Assembly: GCF_005281615.1 (NCBI RefSeq) | Contig: NZ_SZZM01000002.1 | Coordinates: forward strand, 941,402-1,005,401 | Reading direction: 5' to 3' | DNA: 64,000 bases | From: Rhodoligotrophos defluvii | Lineage (GTDB): Bacteria; Pseudomonadota; Alphaproteobacteria; Rhizobiales; Im1 | Shown: positions 54,057-61,300 of the stretch, piece after piece | Position numbering within the stretch: the stretch's first letter is position 1 | Layout of the letters: each line of letters starts with the position of its first letter | Notes under the pieces: model-generated | Told to the model about the DNA's origin: nothing | What the model saw: only the letters and a program-made list of their open reading frames with translations | Databases searched by the model: none | Translations under genes and position numbers: made by a program

Positions 54057-55061
54057 ATGCGCAGAGGGATGAGGCAGCTGGTTGGCTGCGCGGTTGCGGT
54101 CGGGCTATTCGCCATCGGACTAGGGGCCAAGGCGCAGCAGGCGCCGGTCAACTGGACGCTGGCGTCGTTCGTGCAGGGCTCGAGCTGGTATGTCTATGGG
54201 GTCAACCTCGGCGAGCTGCTGCGGGCGGCGCTGCCTGAGGGCTCCACGGTCGACACACCGCCCATTGCCGGCGGAACGGGCAATCCTCCCCTGGTCGCGG
54301 CTGGGAAGGCAGATCTGGCGCTGGGCATCGCCACCGTCAGCGGGTGGGCCATGGAAGGCAAACACGCGTACGAGAAGCCGTTTCCCAATCTCCGCGGGCT
54401 GATAGGCGGGCTCGACGAGTATTTTCTGCTGCCCGTCGCCAAGGGCAACAGGCCTGCCGATCTCGACACATTTCTGAAGGAGACGCCGAAGGCGCGCATC
54501 GTGCTCCTGCAAAAGGGAAGCCTCGGCTCCCTCGGCGGGCAGCAATTGCTCGAGATCGCCGGCGCAGGTGAGAAAGCCCTGGCGGATGCGGGCGGCTCTT
54601 ATGAATTCGGCTCCTTCGACATGGTGAAGACGCGCTTTGCCGGCGGGTCCGCGGACGTCTTCGTTCAGGTGGTCACCGTCGGCCATCCCGCGATCACCGA
54701 AATGGGCCAGAGCCAGCAGCTGACATATCTCCAGCCGTCCGACGAGACCTTGGAGAAAATGCGGGAGCAGTTTGGATGGGGCGTGGCCGTTCTTCCCGCC
54801 GGCACCTTTCCTGGGCAGGAGAAGGACCTGAAGCTGCCGAGCTCGACCACCATGCTGTTCACCACCGCCGAATTTCCGGCAGATCACGCTTACTTCGTCG
54901 TCAAGACCATTTGCGAACAGACGGAAAAGCTGCGAGCGGCCCACGAAGCGCTCCGGGGTTTTGATTGCGAGAAGGACAAGGTGTGGCGGCAGGAGGTGAT
55001 CGGCATTCCCCTGCACGAGGGTGCAGAGCGGTATTACCGCGAGCGTGGCTGGATCCAATGA
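54057..55061 (+). CDS. TAXI-family TRAP transporter solute-binding protein
   Basis: The 334-residue protein starts at ATG 54057 with GGGAGG upstream. A signal peptide (LVGCAVAVGLFAIGLGAKAQ) precedes the TAXI-type ligand domain: WTLASFVQGSSWYVYGVNLG, TPPIAGGTGNPPLVAAGKAD, KGSLGSLGGQQLLEIAG, VQVVTVGHPAITEMGQ. It lies 30 bp before the fused TRAP permease, so the two form the importer. The larger frame from 53826 overlaps the divergent UbiD promoter and is not used. Ligand unknown; a furan or aromatic carboxylate is inferred from the cluster. Confidence 0.88.
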   Translation: MRRGMRQLVGCAVAVGLFAIGLGAKAQQAPVNWTLASFVQGSSWYVYGVNLGELLRAALPEGSTVDTPPIAGGTGNPPLVAAGKADLALGIATVSGWAMEGKHAYEKPFPNLRGLIGGLDEYFLLPVAKGNRPADLDTFLKETPKARIVLLQKGSLGSLGGQQLLEIAGAGEKALADAGGSYEFGSFDMVKTRFAGGSADVFVQVVTVGHPAITEMGQSQQLTYLQPSDETLEKMREQFGWGVAVLPAGTFPGQEKDLKLPSSTTMLFTTAEFPADHAYFVVKTICEQTEKLRAAHEALRGFDCEKDKVWRQEVIGIPLHEGAERYYRERGWIQ

Positions 55062-55091
55062 CGGTCGAGATGAGCGGCGTCCGTCCTTGCC

Positions 55092-57029
55092 ATGGCTGAG
55101 AGCGCGATCGAAGCAGACCCGAAGGTTGCCGGTGCTGCAAGCCGCTGGGCCGATCTTGCCACCCCTGCCGCCCTTTTGGCTCTTGCCTGGAGCGCTGCGC
55201 AGATCGCCTTTGCGATCTGGCCCACCATAGACACGCTCTCGCAGCGGGCCTTGCACGTCAGCTTCGCCATCGCGCTGGCTTTTGCGATGTTGGCCAGCAA
55301 GGCGGGCCCCACCCAGCGCTGGATTGACAATCTGTTGGCCATCCTGGCTCTGGCGCCGGGGCTCTACATCGTGCTCAACAGCGACTACCTGACCAGTGGC
55401 CGCATCATCGGGCTCGATCCGGTGCGGCCTTTGGACTACATCTTCGGGCTTCTCGTCATCGCGCTGCTGTTCATCGCATCCTATCGGGTGATGGGCCTGG
55501 GGCTGGCGATTTTCGCCATGGTGTTCGTGGCTTACTTCTTCATCGGTCCCTACCTGCCCGGCGAGCTGGCCCATCGCTATTCCGGCCTCGAGCGATTCAT
55601 CGACAGCCAGTATCTCTCGCTCGATGGCCTCTATGGCGTACCGGTCGGCGTTTCGGTTTCCACGGTCTTCTATTTCGTGCTGTTCGCTGCGATCTATGAC
55701 GCGTTTGGCGGCGGCCGCTTGATCATAGAACTGGCGATGGCCCTGACCGGCCGCCGGGTTGGCGGCCCGGCGAAGGCGGCTGTCGTCGCCTCCGGTCTTC
55801 TCGGCATGGTCTCCGGCAGCGCCGTGGCCAATGTCATGAGCACCGGGATCTTCACCATCCCCCTGATGCGCCATAGCGGCTACAGCGCACGCTTTGCCGG
55901 GGGCGTCGAGGCGGCGGCATCGACTGGCGCGCAGCTCGTGCCGCCGGTCATGGGAGCAGCCGCCTTCATCATGGCCGACTTTCTGAGGATCCCCTACCAG
56001 ACCATCGTTCTCGCCGCCATAGCCCCCTCGATCGCCTACTACCTCGCGCTCCTTCTGATGGTGGATCTCGAGGCGCGCCGCCGCAAGGTCGCGCCCATCA
56101 GCGCGGAGCGCGAGCCGATACGGGATGTCCTCATTCAACGTGGCCATCTCCTCTTGCCGCTGCTCTGGCTGGCCTACCGCATCATCGTCGGCTTTCCCGT
56201 CGAGATGGCAGCGATCGAGGCCTCTGCCGCCACGGTGGTCATCGGCATGTTGCGACCGGCCACTCGGCAGCCGGCGATCGCGCTGGCTGCATCGCTTGCG
56301 GTTGCAGCTGAACGGGCGGTGACGGTGGCCTTGCCCTGTGCATTGGCCGGCATCGTCGTGGCGGTGATCTCGTTCACCGGACTGGGCACCAAGTTTACCG
56401 GCCTCATGATCACCCTGTCAGGCGGAAGCATGGCGGTACTGCTGGCTCTCACGATGCTGGCGAGCCTCGTGCTTGGCGCCGGCATGCCCACCACCTCGGC
56501 CTATATCATGGCCGCCGTTCTGTTGGCCCCCAGCCTTGCCGCCATCGGCGTGCCATCCTTGGCGGCCCACTTCTTCATCTTCTATTTCGCGATCCTTTCG
56601 ATGGTGACCCCACCCGTTGCCTTGTCCGCCTACGCGGCCGCGGCGATCACCGGCGGATCGGCGTCGAGCACGGGATGGCAGGCTTTCGCTCTTTCGCTGC
56701 CAGGCTTCATCATACCCTTCGCCATCATCATCCACCCCGGCCTGCTGCTGATGGGATCGCCGCTGAGCCTCATGTGGGGGTTCGGCAACATTCTTCTCGG
56801 CCTGATCGGCATCGCGATCGCCGTCGTCGGCTGGCTATTCCGACCTCTGCGGCCAATCGAGCGCGCGATCTTCGCTGTGCTCGGTCTGGTGAATGTCTTG
56901 CCTGGCCTTTGGGTCACCATTGCCAGCGCGCTCATCCTTGCACTGGCCGGCGCCGCGATCTGGTGGACCGCGCCGAGAGAGGCTGGAGCCGTCGCTGGAG
57001 ACCAGGACGACAGGGCGAGGTCCTTGTGA
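55092..57029 (+). CDS. TRAP transporter permease, fused small and large membrane subunits
   Basis: The 645-residue integral membrane protein combines the DctQ- and DctM-like parts, typical of TAXI-TRAP systems. The N-terminal approximately 170 residues have several helices (LLALAWSAAQIAFAIWP and others). The DctM-like body includes GGGRLIIELAMALTGRRVGG, SGLLGMVSGSAVANVMSTGI, VEAAASTGAQLVPPVMGAAA and the scoop/MTPP motif AILSMVTPPVALSAYAAAAI. It drives Na+-coupled uptake of the ligand bound by the preceding TAXI protein. A further set of helices at the C-terminus (IAIAVVGWLFRPLRP) is common in this subgroup. The UbiX gene follows 10 bp later. Confidence 0.92.
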   Translation: MAESAIEADPKVAGAASRWADLATPAALLALAWSAAQIAFAIWPTIDTLSQRALHVSFAIALAFAMLASKAGPTQRWIDNLLAILALAPGLYIVLNSDYLTSGRIIGLDPVRPLDYIFGLLVIALLFIASYRVMGLGLAIFAMVFVAYFFIGPYLPGELAHRYSGLERFIDSQYLSLDGLYGVPVGVSVSTVFYFVLFAAIYDAFGGGRLIIELAMALTGRRVGGPAKAAVVASGLLGMVSGSAVANVMSTGIFTIPLMRHSGYSARFAGGVEAAASTGAQLVPPVMGAAAFIMADFLRIPYQTIVLAAIAPSIAYYLALLLMVDLEARRRKVAPISAEREPIRDVLIQRGHLLLPLLWLAYRIIVGFPVEMAAIEASAATVVIGMLRPATRQPAIALAASLAVAAERAVTVALPCALAGIVVAVISFTGLGTKFTGLMITLSGGSMAVLLALTMLASLVLGAGMPTTSAYIMAAVLLAPSLAAIGVPSLAAHFFIFYFAILSMVTPPVALSAYAAAAITGGSASSTGWQAFALSLPGFIIPFAIIIHPGLLLMGSPLSLMWGFGNILLGLIGIAIAVVGWLFRPLRPIERAIFAVLGLVNVLPGLWVTIASALILALAGAAIWWTAPREAGAVAGDQDDRARSL

Positions 57030-57039
57030 AGGAGCTGTC

Positions 57040-57630
57040 ATGGCACCACCCCTGATCGTCGGCCTAAGCGGAGCCTCCGGAGCGGTGCTTGGGGTGCGCA
57101 TGCTGGAAGTTCTGGAACAGAGCGGCATAGAAGCCCATCTGGTCGTCTCGCGGTCCGCGGTTCAGACATTGAAGGAAGAAACCGGCGGATCGCTGGACCG
57201 CATTCGCCGCCTGGCCGCGGTGACCTACTCGAACAGCGACATCGGCGCGGCGATTGCCAGCGGATCGTTCAAGACTCGCGGCATGATCATCGTGCCGTGC
57301 TCGATCCGCACCTTGTCTGACATCGCCTATTGCCGGGCCGACAGCCTTCTCGCCCGAGCAGCCGACGTGACGCTCAAGGAGCGGCGGCGCTTGGTGTTGG
57401 TCGTGCGAGAGACCCCGCTCCATGTGGGCCATTTGCGCAGCATGCTTCTGGCGACGGAGAATGGTGCGATCATCATGCCGCCTGTGCCGTCCTTTTACAC
57501 GCGGCCGCAGACGATCGACGATGTGGTGAACCAGACCGTCGGCCGCGCGCTCGATCTGTTCGATATCGAGACGGATGTCGTAAGGCGCTGGAACCCGGCC
57601 CGGCCAATCGAGTCCGCGGGCACGGAATGA
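57040..57630 (+). CDS. ubiX: UbiX-type flavin prenyltransferase (probable HmfG)
   Basis: The 196-residue protein starts at ATG 57040 (AAGGAG upstream). It shows the FMN-binding GLSGASGAVLGVRMLEVLE, IIVPCSIRTLSDIAYCRADS, LKERRRLVLVVRETPLHVGH and IIMPPVPSFYTRPQTIDDVV, all diagnostic of UbiX. It joins dimethylallyl phosphate to FMN to make prenyl-FMN, the cofactor of UbiD decarboxylases such as the one at 52474. In furoate clusters this gene is called hmfG. A role in ubiquinone synthesis is not excluded by sequence, but the position between a TRAP importer and a UbiD gene favours catabolism. Confidence 0.92.
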   Translation: MAPPLIVGLSGASGAVLGVRMLEVLEQSGIEAHLVVSRSAVQTLKEETGGSLDRIRRLAAVTYSNSDIGAAIASGSFKTRGMIIVPCSIRTLSDIAYCRADSLLARAADVTLKERRRLVLVVRETPLHVGHLRSMLLATENGAIIMPPVPSFYTRPQTIDDVVNQTVGRALDLFDIETDVVRRWNPARPIESAGTE

Positions 57631-58190
57631 GCCTTACAAATAACGCTCTCGACAATCCCTTCTGGCGCTTTTCACTGGCGGTCTATGGTGCCGAAGGTGT
57701 CTCGGCCGAATGCCTGAACCTCCAGGAGCGCTTCGGGATCGATGTGAACTTGCTGCTGTTCTCCGCCTATCTGGGCGCCGTCGAGGGCCTGAAGCTCGAT
57801 GGACAGCACCTTGCGGAGGCGGCGGAAGTGGTGCGCCATCTCCATGCTGAGATCGTGCGTCCCCTGCGCCAGGCACGGCGCGGGCTGAAGGTGGTCACGG
57901 GGTCCGAGGCGGTCGTGAAGGAGGCGCAGGCGGCCTATGCCAAGGTCAAGGCTGTCGAGCTTCAGGCCGAGCAGATGGAACAGGCGGTGCTGTGGGCCTG
58001 GCTGCAAAGCCATCGCGCGGAGTGCCCCAGCGCTCAAGCTGACCTGGCGCTGATTTGCAATCTGAGATCGCTCCTCAACAAATATCACGATGCAGGGGCG
58101 CTCGCCGCTGAACCGGATCGGATGCTGGGAGGCTTCATTCGCGCCACGCGGAAGACCGCGGGCCTCCCGGCCTCTGATCGAGCAAGCTGA
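57627..58190 (+). CDS. TIGR02444-family protein (DUF2390)
   Basis: The 187-residue protein starts MSLTNNALDNPFWRFSLAVY at ATG 57627, overlapping the ubiX stop (ATGA). The Phe-Trp-x-Phe-Ser-Leu-x-Val-Tyr opening followed by CLNLQERFGIDVNLLLFSAY is diagnostic of TIGR02444, a proteobacterial family with no known activity. It has long helices rich in Ala/Leu and no membrane span. The family is usually solitary; translational coupling with ubiX here suggests joint expression, perhaps incidental. The long frame from 57330 is an artefact. Confidence 0.86.
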   Translation: MSLTNNALDNPFWRFSLAVYGAEGVSAECLNLQERFGIDVNLLLFSAYLGAVEGLKLDGQHLAEAAEVVRHLHAEIVRPLRQARRGLKVVTGSEAVVKEAQAAYAKVKAVELQAEQMEQAVLWAWLQSHRAECPSAQADLALICNLRSLLNKYHDAGALAAEPDRMLGGFIRATRKTAGLPASDRAS

Positions 58191-58373
58191 GGTTATCCGC
58201 GCCACTCTGATGCCGCGACAAGCTTGCGCTGCCGGATCGTGCGTGTCGCAAAGGCCACTAACCGGGACATTCTTCCTGCATGACGGACACCATTTGGCCC
58301 CCGCGATTGCATTCCGTTGTTACAATTTGTAGTTGTATTAAGAATTTATACATACATCTGCAGTGGGGGTGCC

Positions 58374-61300
58374 ATGCGGTCGCGCCATCCTGGGCTATTG
58401 CCGCCCTCTCGTCGCGATATCCTTCGGCTGGAAAACAGCGTCTCGCTCCGGGCGTTGCTCTCAGGTCATCAGGTCGGCTGCGCCGGTACCGTCGGGGGTA
58501 AAGATAGACGCATAGGCATCAGGAGCATGACAACAGCTGCCGCCTGCACGTTGTTGACGCTCGCGACTGGACTCCATCAGGCGAGCGCAGCAGACATTGT
58601 TGTGTCTGGACCCGGCACCAAGACAGGCGAGTACACCACCGCGCCCGGCCAGAACATCCACTTTGAGAATAACGTGGATTTTCGTGGTACGGTGACGGTC
58701 TCAGCAGGCTCCACGATGGTGGTCGACCACGGCTCCTCAGCCACTTACGACGCTGATCCGATAGCCTGGCTCACACTGCTCGACGGCCAGTCTGCAAGGT
58801 TAGTGAACCATGGGACAATGCGCTACGTTGGCGGCAGGCCCGACGGCAACGTCGATACGATTCAGTCAAAACAGAACGCGCCTTACGACGTTTCGGTCGA
58901 AAATTATGGGGTGATGCAGAACAACTCCCTTTTTCAACATGCCTACGTTCTGGAGCTCAATACGCACGGACGGACCACGCTGACTAACCATGCCGGCGGG
59001 TCGATCATTGCTGACAATGTCGCCATCGGCAGCTTTTCCAACGTGAGTGGTGCGTTGGTGGTGGTCAACAATCAAGCGGGCGCCACGATCGAGGGCGGGG
59101 TCAACGCATTCAGGATCAGCGGTGAAGCCTCGTTCAATGTGAGGAATGGCGGCACGATCAGGACCAGAACGGCGGGCAATGCCTCCATGGAGTTTGGCAA
59201 CCACGCGGATAAGCTTACGCTGGAAGGAACTTCCCAAATCATTGGGTATGTGAATGCCGGTGGCGGATTCGATACCCTCGCTCTGGCTGGCGGATCTTCT
59301 GGCAGGTTCAATTTGGCCGAAATGAGCGCGACGGGACACTACCGGCATTTCGAGCAGATCGACATCATCGAGGGCACGCAATGGACCTTCACGGGCCACA
59401 CGACGGACATCTCCTCCGTGGTCGTAGAGGACGGCAGCCTCACATTGGGGGGTGCCAATGCCTTCACCAATGCGAGCCTGTCCGTGGGTTCATCGGCAAG
59501 CGTTACTCTGGATGGGTTTGACCAGACGGTAACAGGCTTGAGTGGCGCTTCCGGCGCACAGCTCGATCTCGGCTCGGCGCATTTGACCGTCCAGCAGAGC
59601 GGCAACACCACCTATGCCGGTACGATCAGCGGCACCGGCGGGCTTACCAAGGGCGGCAGCGGTACCCTCACCCTGTCCGGCCCAAACACCTATACCGGCG
59701 GCACCAATATCACCGGCGGCATTTTGCGGGCCGGGGCGGACAATGTGCTGGGAGGCGGCGCGCTCACCATCGCCGGTGGTGGTGAGCTGGATTTGAACAA
59801 CCACGATCAGTCGGTCACCGATCTCAGCGGCGCCGACGGTTCCCGGATCGTGCTCGGCTCCGGCACCCTCACGGTCGACCAGGCCGCTTCGACGGTCTAT
59901 GCCGGCACGATCAGCGGCACCGGCGGGCTTGTGAAGAATGGCGCCGGCACGCTCACGCTTTCCGGCCAAAACACCTTCAGCGGCACGACCGCCGTCAATG
60001 ACGGCATCTTGCAGGCAGGCGCCGAGAACGTTCTCGCCCATTCCGAACTCGTTCTTGCGGCCACGGCCACATTCGACCTCAATGGCCATGACCAGACCCT
60101 TGCCGGCTTGAGTGGTGAAGCCGGATCGCACATCGAATTGGCGGCGGCCGACCTTACCGTCGTCCAAAGCGTTGATGCGACATATGCCGGCACGCTCAGC
60201 GGGACGGGCAGCCTGGTCAAGGACGGCGCGGGCACCCTCACCCTCTCCAGCACCAATGACTATAGCGGTGGCACCGATATAGCGGGCGGCATCCTGCGCG
60301 CCGAGGCGGAGAACGCGCTGGGCAGCGGCGCCCTGACCGTCGCTGGCGGGGCCGAACTGGACATGAACGGCCATGACCAGAGCGTCGGCGATCTCAGCGG
60401 CGGCGCCGGTGCCCGAATCGACCTCGGTGCCGCCACCCTCACGATCGACCAGACTGGTTCGACCAGCTATGCCGGCACGATCACCGGCAGCGGCGGCGTC
60501 GTGAAGAACGGCACGGGCATCCTCACCCTGGCCGCCACCAATGACTATAGCGGCGGCACCGACATAGGCGGCGGCATCCTGCGCGCCGAGGCCGACAACG
60601 TGCTGGGCAGCGGGGCTTTGACCATCGCTGGCGGTGCCGAGCTGGATATGAACGACCACGACCAGACCATTGGCGATCTCAGCGGTGCGGCGAATGCCCG
60701 AATCGACCTCGGCTCCGGCACCTTAACGGTCACGCAAACCGGCTCGACCACCTATGCCGGCACCATAGCCGGTACCGGCGGGCTTAGGAAAGACGGCACC
60801 GGCACCCTCACCCTCGCCGCCTCCAATGATTATAGCGGCAGTACCGACATCAACGGTGGCATTCTGCGCGCCGAGGCCGACAACGTGCTGGGCAGCGGGG
60901 CTTTGACCATCGCTGGCGGTGCCGAGTTGGATATGAACGACCACGACCAGACCATCGGCGATCTCAGCGGTGCTGCCGATTCCCGGATCGAGCTCGGTTC
61001 CGGTCGCCTCACGGTCGAGCAAACCGGCTCGACCACCTATGCCGGCACGATCAGCGGCACCGGCGGAGTTGTGAAGAACGGCACAGGCACCCTCACCCTG
61101 GCCGCCGCCAATGATTATAGCGGCGGCACCGATATTAACGGCGGCATCCTGCGCGTCGAGGCGGATGACGCGCTGGGCAGCGGCGCCCTCACGATTGCCG
61201 GCGGTGCGGAGTTGGACCTGAACAATCACAACCAGTCGGTCGCCGATCTCAGCGGCGCCGCCGGTTCCCGGATCGCGCTCGGTTCGGGTAGCTTAACGGT

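Noticed and set aside
54120..56147. 675-codon minus-strand frame over the TAXI protein and TRAP permease
   Set aside because: Both genes beneath it have clear motifs, signal peptide and membrane helices; the antisense frame has none.
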